A stretch of 64,000 bases of DNA from G963674665 sp963674665 (GCA_963674665.2 CAXXPL010000013.1:186001-250000), one strand, 5' to 3'. Positions 8,286 through 17,748 are shown, counted from the stretch's first letter. Program-made: numbers and translations. The notes: generated from the sequence alone by a model not told the origin.

Positions 8286-9368
8286 TTACTGCTCCGTAAA
8301 ATCCTCTGGGGGTTTGGTGAGGTATTGGACAAAACGCTTCTTGTCCACGCACTTGTTGTATGCGTCGTTGGGGTCGATCATCTTCTTTTCCAGCAGCCTG
8401 CGGATTTCGTCGTCCAGGGTCTGCATACCCTTGTTCTTGCTGGTCTCGAGGACGGATTGCAGTTGGAAGGTCTTGTTCTCGCGAATGAGGTTACGCACCG
8501 AGGGAATGCCCAGCAGCAGCTCCAGGGCCGCCACACGGCTGGGAATGTCTATCCGCTTGAACAGGGTCTGGGAGATGACGGCCCGCAGCGACTCGGACAG
8601 CGAATTACGAATCTGCTCCTGCAGATCGCCCGGGAACACCTCGATGATACGGTCGATGGTTTTTGGTGCGGAAATGGTGTGCAGGGTGGAGAACACGAGG
8701 TGACCGGTCTCCGCCGCCTCCAGGGCCAGCTGGATGGTCTCGAGGTCTCGCATTTCGCCCACCAGGATGATGTCCGGGTCCTCACGCAGAGCACCGCGCA
8801 GCGCGGCATTGAAGGACTTGGTGTCGCGCCCGAGTTCCCGCTGGTTCACCAGGCAGTTCTGCGGCTGGTGCACGAACTCGATGGGGTCCTCGATGGTCAG
8901 GATGTGGTCCTTGCGGGTCTTGTTGGCATAATCCACGATGGCGGCCAGGGTGGTGGACTTGCCGCTGCCCGTGGGGCCGGTGACCAGCACCAGGCCTTTT
9001 GGAAGGGACGCCAGTTGCTTGAGCACAGTGGGCAGGCCCAGCTGCTCGATGGTCAGGATCTTTTCCGGAATTTCGCGAAAAGCCGCGGCAATGCCCCGGC
9101 TCTGCAGGAAGAAGTTGACCCTGTAGCGGGCCAGGTTCGGCACCTCGTACCCGAAGTCCACGTCACCGCTTTCCTCGAACTCCTTGATCTTCTCCTCAGG
9201 GGTGATCTCGTAGAGAAGCTGCTTGAGGTCGTCGTGCTCCAGGAGCCTGAACTTGACCCGTTGCAACTCGCCGCGAATGCGGACAATGGGTTGGGAACCG
9301 CTGGAGAGGTGAAGATCCGAACCACCGTTCTCGTGCAGCATCTTGAAAAAGGCATCAATCTGCGCCAT
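8286..9368 (-). CDS. pilT: Type IV pilus retraction ATPase PilT
   Basis: 360 residues, the usual PilT length. Motifs in order: N-terminal GGSDLHLSSGSQPIVRIRG, Walker A GPTGSGKSTTLAA, Asp box ILTIEDPIEFVH, Walker B IILVGEMRDLETIQLAL, and His box GHLVFSTLHTISAPKTIDRIIEVFP. The typical AIRNLIRE-like segment is present as VRNLIRENKTFQLQS. It drives pilus disassembly/retraction at the cytoplasmic face of the pilus machine. It is the first gene of a two-gene minus-strand operon with the paralogue at 7122. Separate PilB (17745) and pilin genes (12264, 12915) nearby support a complete but dispersed pilus system. Confidence 0.93.
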   Translation of the reverse strand: MAQIDAFFKMLHENGGSDLHLSSGSQPIVRIRGELQRVKFRLLEHDDLKQLLYEITPEEKIKEFEESGDVDFGYEVPNLARYRVNFFLQSRGIAAAFREIPEKILTIEQLGLPTVLKQLASLPKGLVLVTGPTGSGKSTTLAAIVDYANKTRKDHILTIEDPIEFVHQPQNCLVNQRELGRDTKSFNAALRGALREDPDIILVGEMRDLETIQLALEAAETGHLVFSTLHTISAPKTIDRIIEVFPGDLQEQIRNSLSESLRAVISQTLFKRIDIPSRVAALELLLGIPSVRNLIRENKTFQLQSVLETSKNKGMQTLDDEIRRLLEKKMIDPNDAYNKCVDKKRFVQYLTKPPEDFTEQ

Positions 9369-9718
9369 GGCTAGCCACTCCTCGCTGGTACTGTGTCGCG
9401 TTCATTTGATAAGTTCTCGTACAACCGAGGCGTTGTATCCAAAAAAGGATCCGAACGTGCCCTGGGCGTGTAAAAACATCACCACTGTTACTATTTCGAC
9501 GCCCATGCAGGGGCGGAAGCAATCACCATGAACCCGGCAGCGGCACTTCGGCCATACGACAACACTCCTTGCGCAACGCGGCGTTTGTTCCGGACCATGC
9601 CCGCGTTTTCCGAATCATGTTCCCGGATTCACCTGAAAATGATCATATTTTGATTACATAGCTTTTCCATTCGCGTCAATTGAGCATTGCATTTCACCCC
9701 TGCCATGGGTCATGGGCT
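9369..9718. other. Intergenic region upstream of pilT
   Basis: 350 bases between the pilT start and the end of the sulfotransferase gene. A possible minus-strand promoter is TTGACG (complement at 9674-9679), 17 bases, TAATCA (9651-9656), which would give a leader of about 280 bases. I see no gene in it and no clear riboswitch-like structure. Confidence 0.4.
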
Positions 9719-11629
9719 TCATCTCTCCACCAAGGGCCCGAGTACTTCCAACAGGGGGGCGAGATGCTTTTCATAGCGGCGCCACAACTTCACCGAGCCC
9801 TTGTACATGGGCTGGCGCACCTGGGCCAGGCTGGCGGTCTTCACCTGCCGCTTGTTCTTGTGGAACTCCAGGCAGGCCGGGGAAAACTCCAGTCCCAGCC
9901 AGTCGAGTATACGCCTTATTTCCCGCTCCGGCTCCTCCACGAGTTCCTCGTACCGGAGTTCCAGATAGCGCCCGGGCAGAACATCTTCCCAGTGCAGCAT
10001 CAATTCATGATAGTATCTGTAATATGTGCCCAGCGTCTCCAGGTCGTAAGTGTACTCCAGGGAAAAATCAAAAATCTGCTTGTAGCAGGAGAGGCAGATG
10101 TCCACAGGGTCCCTGCGGCAGTGTATGACCCGGGCATTGGGCATGGCAAGATGGATCAGCCCGAGATACAGAAAGTTGTTCAACGTCTTGTCCGTGATCC
10201 GCGTCGCCTCCAGAGCCTTGGGAGTCGAAGGGGCGAAGGTCTCCAACGTGTCCAAATACTGCGGCCCGGCCATGTTCGCGGATTCAAGAATGTAGTGAAT
10301 CATATCCTCGCCGTGCCCCCTGGCTCTGCCGGCCAGGTTCAACACCCGCCGGAACAGATCGGTTTCACCGGTGGACACTATGGCGGGGTGGCAATCCAGA
10401 ATCTGCTCCACCAGGGTGGAGCCGCAGCGCGGCATGCCTATGATGAACACCGGTAACTCGCTCTCCTGCCCCATCCCGCTTCCGGCCTGGAACACCTCGG
10501 GCGTATAGCTCTCGATGATGCCCTTGATCATGTCCAGCTCTGTCCTGGGAGAATAGTCAAGGCTCTCCCACTTGATGGAATTGCCCCGGTGTAGGTGCTC
10601 AAAGGCCTTGTCATACTCCCCGCAATCCTCATAGGCCTTGGCCAGGGCGAAATGCAGATACAGGGCGGTCTGCCCGCCCTCCTCCAGACCAGCGAGAACA
10701 TTCTCCATGGAGCGGATGTGCCCGTCCTCGGGGACGTATTTGGTGATCCGGGCCCTGTTGAGGTGAGCCAAACCATGAGCGGGCTTGAGCTCCAAAGCGT
10801 TGTCAAAGGCCTTTCGCGCCTCGCCCATTTCATCCAACTCCGCATACAGCAAGCCGAGATAGTAGTGGACACTCACTCGTCCGGGGTTGAGGTCGAGTGC
10901 CTGGCGCAGGGTTCGCTCAGCCTCTTCGGGGCGCCCCATGGCGCGCAGCAGGTAGCCTTTGTGGTTGAAGGCTTCGACAAGGTAGGGGTTGGTCTCGATG
11001 GCCTCCTCCACGTCATCCAGCGCCGCGTCGAGATTGCCCTCTATCATTGATATCACGGAGTTGAGCACCATGGTCCTGCCGTCATGCGCGTCACCCTCCA
11101 TGGCGCGGGAGCAATTCCAGCGCGCACCGTCCAGGTCGCGCAGCTGCAGCGACGCGTATGCGGCCTCCCGCAGGGCGGGAACGTGACGCTTGTCCAGCTT
11201 GAGCACAGTATTCAAAGCCTCCATGGCCTGCTCGGGCATTTCCCTCGCGTTCAGAATCTGCGCTTGCAGCACCCAGGCCTCGGAGGAAGAAGGCTTTACG
11301 GCCATGGCCTTCTCCACCTTTGCCTCGGCTTCATTCAACTTGTTGATTTCCTTTAGAGCCATGGCCGCAAGAATCGGAGGGCGGTGATCCTCCCCGAACT
11401 CCTGCTCCAGCGCTTCGGCCAGCTCAAGGGCTTCCTCGAAGCGCAAGGCCTCCACCAGGGCACGGCCATAGGCGTAATTCGCGAGTAGGCGATCTTCGCC
11501 CTCTTCCCTGGCTTTTTCCAGGAGTTCAAGGGCATCGTCCACCTCGCCCCGCTCCAGCATCCGCAGCCCTTCCTGAACAATGGATCCTTGTACCTCGGCC
11601 TTTTTTTTGAACATCTTAAGAAAGCCCAT
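9719..11629 (-). CDS. TPR-repeat sulfotransferase
   Basis: 636 residues. A basic N-terminus (MGFLKMFKKK) precedes about ten tetratricopeptide repeats over residues ~20-350 (for example LEKAREEGEDRLLANYAYGRAL and NPGRVSVHYYLGLLYAELDE). The C-terminal ~260 residues are a PAPS-dependent sulfotransferase. They carry the 5'-phosphosulfate loop GMPRCGSTLVEQIL and a 3'-phosphate motif VIHCRRDPVDICLSCY. The substrate cannot be read from sequence; such TPR fusions act on peptides/proteins or glycans in other bacteria. There is no signal peptide or membrane segment, so it is cytoplasmic or peripherally bound. It lies between pilT and the pilin genes, which raises a pilin or glycan modification role as a hypothesis. 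Confidence 0.85.
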   Translation of the reverse strand: MGFLKMFKKKAEVQGSIVQEGLRMLERGEVDDALELLEKAREEGEDRLLANYAYGRALVEALRFEEALELAEALEQEFGEDHRPPILAAMALKEINKLNEAEAKVEKAMAVKPSSSEAWVLQAQILNAREMPEQAMEALNTVLKLDKRHVPALREAAYASLQLRDLDGARWNCSRAMEGDAHDGRTMVLNSVISMIEGNLDAALDDVEEAIETNPYLVEAFNHKGYLLRAMGRPEEAERTLRQALDLNPGRVSVHYYLGLLYAELDEMGEARKAFDNALELKPAHGLAHLNRARITKYVPEDGHIRSMENVLAGLEEGGQTALYLHFALAKAYEDCGEYDKAFEHLHRGNSIKWESLDYSPRTELDMIKGIIESYTPEVFQAGSGMGQESELPVFIIGMPRCGSTLVEQILDCHPAIVSTGETDLFRRVLNLAGRARGHGEDMIHYILESANMAGPQYLDTLETFAPSTPKALEATRITDKTLNNFLYLGLIHLAMPNARVIHCRRDPVDICLSCYKQIFDFSLEYTYDLETLGTYYRYYHELMLHWEDVLPGRYLELRYEELVEEPEREIRRILDWLGLEFSPACLEFHKNKRQVKTASLAQVRQPMYKGSVKLWRRYEKHLAPLLEVLGPLVER

Positions 11630-12160
11630 GTCTACCTCGTGTTTGTACGTCAGCTATTTCAATCAGGAACCTTGAAGAATGCGCTGATGGCGCATAGGCT
11701 CGGCCCCGCCACAGCCATTTTCCTCGTTCATAAGTCACCCGCCATCAGTGCCGCGCGTTTGTCGGGCCTTTGTGCTCCTCTACCCTGAACGTGAGCATGG
11801 CAGGGTGAATGCGGCACTTCAATGCCGTCATTTTACTTGTCACCACCCATCACAGCAAGAAAATGCGCTTGATTAGCCCAATTCTTTGGGGTGCAATAGT
11901 TTACTTCATCATAAAGGATGGCTATATTTATCATCAAATGCATCAAGTTCCTATCAGTAATTAACGATATATCATCATTTTCTGCTTCTCCACTTTTCGA
12001 AGCTCACTCCATTTTTTGAAGGTTAACCTACATTTTTTGTTGATGTCGGTCTAATGAGACAAATTCGCGCACATCGCCGCACAACATTACTTTTTGTTAT
12101 TGTCTTTATGTTCAACATGTTAAATAAAACTTTCCGATTATTTTTCTCGATTTTTTCCTC
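11630..12160. other. Long AT-rich intergenic region between sulfotransferase gene and pilins
   Basis: About 530 bases with no supportable gene. It presumably contains the minus-strand promoter of the sulfotransferase gene and, at its right end, the sigma-54 promoter and upstream activator region of the pilin gene. I did not find a clear paired activator site. Confidence 0.4.
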
Positions 12161-12178
12161 TTCGGCACAGTTAGTGCT
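12161..12178 (+). promoter_or_regulatory. Sigma-54 promoter of the first pilin gene
   Basis: GGCAC (GG at 12164-12165), ten bases, then GC at 12176-12177 matches the invariant -24/-12 GG-N10-GC spacing. The flanks (TTC before, T after) are also compatible. It is placed 87 bases before the pilin ATG. Pilin genes are sigma-54/PilR controlled in several Proteobacteria (known), which supports the call. Confidence 0.65.
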
Positions 12179-12263
12179 AAACAGGGGGCAATGGTTGAGG
12201 ATTCATTTCGGGAAAAACGAATTTGACACCATAAAAAACCCACACCTTATGATGGAGGACATC

Positions 12264-12611
12264 ATGAACAAGCAAGCCGGTTTTACTCTGATCGAAATCA
12301 TCGCCGTGCTGGTTATCCTGGGCATCCTGGCCGCCGTGGCCATCCCCAAATACCAGGACCTGCAGGAACAAGCCGAAATCAAGGCTTGTGAAGGCATCGT
12401 CGCCTCCGGTCTTTCCCAGATGACCATGGAATACTCCAAGTCACTGCTGGAAAACAACGGTGACACTGTCGCAGCAGCGGCTGCCGTCCAGGCCGTAGAC
12501 TGCTCCGAGGTCGTTGTCAGCGGCGGCTTCAGCCTTACTTGCGGCAACGGACTCGCCACCGCCACCGGTCCTTCCTCTCAGACCGCGACCGCTCAGTGGA
12601 CCGCTCCCTAA
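12264..12611 (+). CDS. Type IV pilin (first of a tandem pair)
   Basis: 115 residues from the ATG at 12264, chosen over an upstream in-frame frame because TGGAGGA lies 4 bases ahead and the protein then has a normal short prepilin leader MNKQAG. The processing site G/FTLIE and the hydrophobic assembly helix (IIAVLVILGILAAVAIPKY) are canonical. The globular part is short, with three Cys (KACEG, DCSE, LTCG) of which the last two may form the D-loop disulfide. It ends AQWTAP. The major or minor status cannot be decided. It shares its C-terminal pattern ATGPS-QTA-AQW with the next pilin, indicating tandem duplication. Its own sigma-54 promoter and terminator suggest independent regulation. Confidence 0.9.
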   Translation: MNKQAGFTLIEIIAVLVILGILAAVAIPKYQDLQEQAEIKACEGIVASGLSQMTMEYSKSLLENNGDTVAAAAAVQAVDCSEVVVSGGFSLTCGNGLATATGPSSQTATAQWTAP

Positions 12612-12631
12612 CCTGAATTTGCACGCTTGAT

Positions 12632-12665
12632 GGAATGGCCATGGCCCGGGCTGTGGCCATTCCCA
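12632..12665 (+). terminator. Hairpin after the first pilin gene
   Basis: GGAATGGCC (12632-12640) pairs with GGCCATTCC (12655-12663), 9 bp, with an additional inner CCCGGG. A T-run is absent directly after the stem, so it may act as a partial terminator or transcript stabiliser limiting read-through into the second pilin. Confidence 0.55.
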
Positions 12666-12914
12666 AACCCGCCAACCTTTTAACAGCCGGCCGGCTCATT
12701 GGCCCGGAGTCCTCTTCGCCTCGATGACACGCTTGTCCCGGACTCCAAAGCAAATTTCCGCTGCACCGACATCACCGCACGAAAACCGATAACTGTTCTG
12801 ACGAGCATCTCCGCTACAGGCGCCGACAGCCGCAATGTGAACAACCAGCGCGCCATTCCGGGTCTCCGGTTGCGCCCTAAGCTTCAAACCAACCTAACTT
12901 ACGAGGGTAGGGGC
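12666..12914. other. Spacer between the two pilin genes
   Basis: About 250 bases without a supportable gene. I looked for a second GG-N10-GC sigma-54 box and found none that is convincing, so the promoter of the second pilin is unassigned. Confidence 0.4.
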
Positions 12915-13301
12915 ATGGCTATTCAACACAACCACGACAACGGCTCAAAGTGCAAAGAGCGCGGGTTCACCCTGATAGAAGTGATCGCGGTGCTGGTCAT
13001 TCTCGGCATCCTAGCAGCTGTGGCCATCCCCAAGTATCAACAACTTCAGGAAGTTTCCGCAAAAAAGGCCGCCCAGGGCGCGGTCGCCGGAGGACTGAGC
13101 AGACTGACTTGGTCCTACGCCAAGTTGCTCATGCAAAATTCCGGTGGCATCAGCGTGTCGGATGTGGTGGCCGAAGCCAACAAGGACGCCAATTGCGGTG
13201 TTTCCGCCCCCGGTTACACCCTGGTTTGCGCCAGCAGCGGCGTGGTGACCGCCACCGGCCCCTCGGGGCAGACCGCCTCCGCACAATGGAACATCCCATA
13301 G
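12915..13301 (+). CDS. Type IV pilin (second of a tandem pair)
   Basis: 128 residues from ATG at 12915, with AGGGTAGGGG just ahead. The leader is longer than usual (17 residues, MAIQHNHDN to KERG) before the cleavage site G/FTLIEVIAVLVILG. The assembly helix, the YQQLQE turn and the C-terminal pattern ATGPSGQTASAQW match the first pilin. Cys at NCGV and LVCA could form the D-loop disulfide. A strong terminator follows. The tandem copies differ mostly in the middle region (alpha-beta loop), the usual variable, surface-exposed part. Confidence 0.9.
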   Translation: MAIQHNHDNGSKCKERGFTLIEVIAVLVILGILAAVAIPKYQQLQEVSAKKAAQGAVAGGLSRLTWSYAKLLMQNSGGISVSDVVAEANKDANCGVSAPGYTLVCASSGVVTATGPSGQTASAQWNIP

Positions 13302-13325
13302 GAGCATTCCCGGAAACGTATTTTC

Positions 13326-13352
13326 AAGCCCGGTTTCGCCGGGCTTTTTTAT
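13326..13352 (+). terminator. Intrinsic terminator of the second pilin gene
   Basis: AAGCCCGG (13326-13333), a short TTTCG loop, CCGGGCTT (13339-13346) and then TTTTATT: a compact, strong rho-independent terminator 25 bases past the stop codon. Confidence 0.92.
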
Positions 13353-13460
13353 TCCTATATGCTTCGAAATAAGGTACCCAGCCCAAAGACTTATCGAAGA
13401 TTGGTTAAAGTCAAACATGAACAGCGACACGAAGAACAACGAAGCATCCAGGTCCTGACC

Positions 13461-15083
13461 ATGAGCAAATCCCCTATTATTCCAATCTATTGCCTCCTCC
13501 TGCTCCTTGTTTTTCTCGCTCACGCCCCGGCCCTGGACAACGGTTTCATAGAATACGACGACCCGGTCTATGTCACTGAAAACCCACATGTTCGCAAGGG
13601 AATAACCACGTCCGGGCTAATATGGGCGTTTTCGACCACATCCCAGGGCAACTGGCACCCCCTCACCTGGATGTCCCACATGCTCGTGGTCCAGGTCCAC
13701 GGCTTGAAGCCGTTCTGGCACCATTTCCACAATCTGCTGCTTCACGCCTGTAATGTCCTGCTTCTCTTCCTGCTCCTGAAGGGGCTCACCGGAGCCATGT
13801 GGCGCAGCGCGGCAGTGGCCGCCCTGTTCGCGGTTCATCCTGTGCACGTGGAGTCCGTGGCCTGGATATCCGAGCGAAAGGACGTCCTGAGCACATTTTC
13901 CGCCCTGCTCTGCCTGCAGGCCTACGCTCTTCACGCCAAGGGGCGCGGCCCGGTCTGGTATGTTGCCGCGGCATGCGCCCTGGCCCTGGGGCTCATGGCC
14001 AAGCCCATGCTCGTCACCCTCCCCCTGCTCATGCTCCTTTTGGATTTCTGGCCCCTGGGCAGATTCACCACCCTTGCCGACATCAAGAGCCTGGCCCTGG
14101 AAAAGCTGCCGTTCATCGCTATGATCCTGGCCTTTTGCATCGTGTCCATTGTTGCCCAGGATGACGCGGGGGCCATGGCTCCCCTGTCAGAATTCGGCGT
14201 ATGGCAACGCACGGGCAATGTCCTGACCTCATATGTCGCCTATCTCGGGAAGCTGATTCTGCCCGTGGGCCTCGCTCCCCTCTATCCTTTGCAGAAAACC
14301 ATCCCCCTGTGGAAAATCATCGCCTCGGGCCTGACTCTCGTCCTGATCTGCGGGGCAACCATCCGGATGCGGAAGCGCGTGCCGTGGTTGTTCACCGGGT
14401 GGTACTGGTACCTGGTCTCCATGCTGCCGGTCATCGGCATCGTGCAGATCGGCGTGCAGTCCATGGCGGACAGGTATACATATCTCCCCCTCATCGGACT
14501 ATACATCGGAGTTGTCTGGGGCGGGGGCGCTTTCTTCCTGGCCACCGGTTCCGGAGCCCGGAAAGCCGCCGTCATCCTGTCACTGGCCGCAATCCTGGCA
14601 GGATGCATCTGGCTATCGCGGCAACAGGCAGCCCTCTGGCACGATACCGTGACCCTCTTTGAGCACACCCTCGAAGTGACTGAACAGAACCGCGTGGCCC
14701 ACAAGATTCTGGGCAAGGCGTACCTCAAGCAAAGGGATGCGGAAAACGCCCTGCGACACTACCGGACGCTGCTCGAGCTTCGCCCGGACGATCCCGACAA
14801 CCACTTTTTCGTCGCCAACACCCTGTTCGTCGCTGGAAGGCCGGACAAGGCACTGGAACAGCTCTCAATATCCCTGGAGCGTTTTCCGGATTCTGCCATG
14901 TTGCTCAAGCTGTCGGGCGTGGTGAAGTTAAGCAAGGACGACATGGAGGGTGCGAAAAAGGACTTCGAGCGCGCGCACCTGCTGGCACCCAATGATCCGG
15001 AGGCGGCAAGGAATCTGGATCTCGTTACCCGGCGGCTCCAAAACGACTCCGGCTCCACGCCGCAAAAGCAAGGAAAGCAATGA
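13461..15083 (+). CDS. Polytopic membrane protein with C-terminal TPRs, TMTC/glycosyltransferase-like
   Basis: 540 residues from ATG at 13461 (start chosen because the N-terminus becomes a membrane anchor, SPIIPIYCLLLLLVFLAHAP). The first ~400 residues hold about nine to eleven hydrophobic segments. The first loop has an acidic motif (EYDDPVYV) followed by HPLTW and by FHNLLLHACN, the pattern of bacterial proteins related to eukaryotic TMTC O-mannosyltransferases. Residues ~425-530 are TPR repeats (LGKAYLKQRDAENALRHYR). The stop overlaps the next gene's start (ATGA), so they are one operon. Adjacent to the pilin genes, a role in glycosylating pilin or surface polymers is plausible but inferred. 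Confidence 0.8.
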   Translation: MSKSPIIPIYCLLLLLVFLAHAPALDNGFIEYDDPVYVTENPHVRKGITTSGLIWAFSTTSQGNWHPLTWMSHMLVVQVHGLKPFWHHFHNLLLHACNVLLLFLLLKGLTGAMWRSAAVAALFAVHPVHVESVAWISERKDVLSTFSALLCLQAYALHAKGRGPVWYVAAACALALGLMAKPMLVTLPLLMLLLDFWPLGRFTTLADIKSLALEKLPFIAMILAFCIVSIVAQDDAGAMAPLSEFGVWQRTGNVLTSYVAYLGKLILPVGLAPLYPLQKTIPLWKIIASGLTLVLICGATIRMRKRVPWLFTGWYWYLVSMLPVIGIVQIGVQSMADRYTYLPLIGLYIGVVWGGGAFFLATGSGARKAAVILSLAAILAGCIWLSRQQAALWHDTVTLFEHTLEVTEQNRVAHKILGKAYLKQRDAENALRHYRTLLELRPDDPDNHFFVANTLFVAGRPDKALEQLSISLERFPDSAMLLKLSGVVKLSKDDMEGAKKDFERAHLLAPNDPEAARNLDLVTRRLQNDSGSTPQKQGKQ

Positions 15084-16771
15084 CCATCAGCTTGAAAGAA
15101 CGCGCCCCTTTTCTGCTCTGCGCGCTGTTCGTCATCGTGATGCTCCCCTTCCTGGACAAGGCGGCGCACATCGACGACCCCCTGTTCCTCTGGACCGCGG
15201 AGCATATCCTGCATCATCCCCTGGATTTCTACGGGTACGCCGTAAACTGGTACGGCTGGCAAATGCCCATGTTCAAGGTGATGATGAACCCTCCCCTCAC
15301 GTCTTATTATCTGGCCCTGCTCATGGCCATCGGCGGCGGGTCCGAGGTATTTCTCCATCTGGGCATGCTCGTGCCGGGAGTTGTCCTGATTCTCGGCATC
15401 TACAGGCTGTCAGAGCTGTTCTGTGACCGCCCGTGGCTGGCGACCCTGCTCTCCATGTTCACCCCGGCGCTGCTCATCGGTGTGGGCGGCTTCATGTCCG
15501 AGTCGCTACTGCTCCCCTTGTGGGTGTGGGCCGTATACTGTCATGTGCGGGGGGAAAGGCATGGGGATTCTCGGCTGCTGTTCATGGCGGCATGCCTTGT
15601 GGCGGCCTCGGTTCTGGTCAAATACAACGGCATGGCCCTTGTGCCCCTGCTTCTCGCTTACTCCGTGGTCAGACACCGAAGACCGCGCCTGCACATGGCC
15701 CTGATGCTGCTCCCCGTGGCGGTGCTCGCGGCCTACGACTGGGGCACCTCCCTCATGTACGGCTCCGGCATACTCAGTGGCGCCATGCGATATTCATTGA
15801 ACACCAACAACCTGAGCACCCCTCTCGTAACCAAACACCTGCTCACCGGTCTCGCTTTTCTCGGCGCCTCGCTCCCCGGTTGCATCCTGCTGCTTCCTGT
15901 CGCGTGGGGGCGCAAAGCCCTGGGCCTATTCCTCACAATACTCGCGGCATACTTCATCTATCTCCTGGCAATCGGTGATTTTTGCGGCGTTGCGCTCTAC
16001 GGGCCGCACACTCCCGGATGGAGCTTCGCGTTGCAGGCGGCCCTTTTTGTCACCTCCGGAGTCTACATCCTGGTGCTGACGTGCCGGGACGCCCTGGGAA
16101 GACGCGATGAGGACGCAATAATGCTGCTGCTCTGGGTTTTGGGGCAGTTCGTGTTCACCATGTTCCTCAACTGGACCATCAGCACACGCAACGTTCTGCC
16201 CCTGGTCCCCGCGGTCGCCATTCTCGCAGTGAGAGCTCTCGAACGGGAGCGGGGTATGGAGGCCCAACTCCGAAGCGACAACAAACAGCCCTTGAGATTC
16301 AGGCTTCATCTCCCCGCCGCCATACTGCTCTCCGCCGCCCTGGCCTTTTCCGTTGCCTGGAGTGACTACCTATGGGCCAACGCGGGGCGTACCATCACCC
16401 GACAACTCCAACAGGAGCGGGCCAACCTCCCGGATAACATCTGGTTCGCCGGGCATTGGGGGTTCCAGTTCTACATGCAACGCCTCGGCTTCAAACCCCT
16501 GGATCACACGTCTTCAGATATCAAGCAGGGGGATCTGCTGGTCCTCCCCAGAAAAATGCTTCAGCGCCCCATTCCCTTGCGGTTCTTCGAAAAGAAGCTG
16601 GAACTGAGCGTGCCGGGGTGCGCCTTCCTTTCGGTGCATCACGAACATCTCCTGGCCGGATTCCATTCCAGCGTGTACGGGCCACTGCCCTATGTGTTCG
16701 CCCCAAGCGAGCCCCACCGCTTCGAGTTCCACATTGCCAAACGGAACATTCAGCTGCGGCAGAAGAAATGA
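15080..16771 (+). CDS. GT-C superfamily glycosyltransferase-like membrane protein
   Basis: 563 residues with about ten membrane segments in the first 430 and a soluble C-terminal part. The first external loop carries the aspartates AHIDDPLFLWTAEHIL, which fits the acidic catalytic loop of polyprenyl-phosphate-sugar GT-C enzymes (ArnT/PMT_2 type). It overlaps the upstream TPR gene by 4 bases. The donor is probably a lipid-linked monosaccharide (family knowledge); the acceptor is unknown. A strong bidirectional terminator follows. Confidence 0.78.
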   Translation: MTISLKERAPFLLCALFVIVMLPFLDKAAHIDDPLFLWTAEHILHHPLDFYGYAVNWYGWQMPMFKVMMNPPLTSYYLALLMAIGGGSEVFLHLGMLVPGVVLILGIYRLSELFCDRPWLATLLSMFTPALLIGVGGFMSESLLLPLWVWAVYCHVRGERHGDSRLLFMAACLVAASVLVKYNGMALVPLLLAYSVVRHRRPRLHMALMLLPVAVLAAYDWGTSLMYGSGILSGAMRYSLNTNNLSTPLVTKHLLTGLAFLGASLPGCILLLPVAWGRKALGLFLTILAAYFIYLLAIGDFCGVALYGPHTPGWSFALQAALFVTSGVYILVLTCRDALGRRDEDAIMLLLWVLGQFVFTMFLNWTISTRNVLPLVPAVAILAVRALERERGMEAQLRSDNKQPLRFRLHLPAAILLSAALAFSVAWSDYLWANAGRTITRQLQQERANLPDNIWFAGHWGFQFYMQRLGFKPLDHTSSDIKQGDLLVLPRKMLQRPIPLRFFEKKLELSVPGCAFLSVHHEHLLAGFHSSVYGPLPYVFAPSEPHRFEFHIAKRNIQLRQKK

Positions 16772-16824
16772 CAAAGATTTGTGGCTGAATCCGGACACGG
16801 ACGAATGGCGAAAGGACAAAAACC

Positions 16825-16868
16825 AACGCCCCCTCCACCTCAGGCAACAAGGCAAAGGGGGCGTTTTC
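16825..16868. terminator. Bidirectional intrinsic terminator
   Basis: AACGCCCCCT (16825-16834) and AGGGGGCGTT (16856-16865) are perfect complements. The plus strand continues TTCTAT, and the minus strand continues GGTTTTTG. It serves both the plus-strand glycosyltransferase operon and the minus-strand HDOD gene, which converge here. Confidence 0.88.
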
Positions 16869-16889
16869 TATCTGCTTGGAAACTTCGAA

Positions 16890-17748
16890 TCAGTTCACAG
16901 CGCCGAGCAGCGCCATGGTGTCTTCCAGGCGGATCTCCAACTCGGCCAGACGGACCTCGGACAACTCGAGGGCGGCCGCCTCCAAGCTGGTGACAATGTC
17001 CACATAGGAATCCTGGGTGGTGCCGAACCCGCATTTGTGACACACCTTGTCCGCGAGGCGCACCACCGTGAGCAGCAGATTGGAATCATCGAACTCATCG
17101 TCGTGGTGATGCAGGGTAACTTCGCAGTAGGATTTGGGCAGGTTCCATTTGGTCAGGAGTTCGAACCCCTGCTGCGTGTGAAGGTTGTGGATGACCTCCT
17201 CAATGAAGTCCCTGGACATGTCATCGCGCAACTGCCCCTTCTTTTTCAGGTCCTCGATGATCTTGAACAGAAAGAGCTTACCCACGTCGTGGAGCAGGCC
17301 CGCGAAAAAGGCCTCGTTGACCACGGCCTGCTGTCCGCTCTGCTTCGCTATCCAGTTGGCGCCCACCGCGCAGGCCACGGAGTGCTTCCAGAGGTTGTCC
17401 ATGAAGGACTTGACCATGGGGTCCTTTGAATGAAAGTTGCTCCGCTGGGACACCAGAGCCACTATATTGGCGACCTCGTTGGCTCCGAGACGGATGATGG
17501 CCTCTCGTACGGTGGTGACCTCCTTCATTCCCTTGTAAAAGGTCGAGTTCGCCACCCGCAGAATTTGCGAGGTCATGGCCTGGTCCCGGATCACCTGCTT
17601 CTCGATGAATTGGGAAGCTGCAGTCCTCCTTGGCCAGTTCCTCGCGAATGACCAGCGCTGTCCTGTCGAAAGGTGGAAGTTCCGTATCTTCGGCCGCAAG
17701 GGATTCGGATATCAATTCAATAAGCGGTTTCTCTTCTTTCATGATCAT
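16890..17748 (-). CDS. HDOD-domain protein (frameshifted as sequenced)
   Basis: The N-terminus begins MIMKEEKPLIELI and reaches ELAKEDCSF. The HDOD body (QFIEKQVIRDQAMTSQILRVANSTFYKG, then VRLGANEVANIVALV and HDVGKLFLFKI) continues in another frame. One extra C in TTCCC near 17617 explains the break; removing it gives a 285-residue single protein. The start at 17748 overlaps the pilB stop (ATGA), so it is pilB-coupled. HDOD proteins are HD-related regulators without a full phosphohydrolase site. Partners of pilB of this type often influence motility or signalling (inference). Confidence 0.82.

Noticed and set aside
12699..12914. Extended N-terminus upstream of the second pilin start
   Set aside because: The added region has no ribosome site and would put an implausible ~70-residue leader before the prepilin cleavage site.
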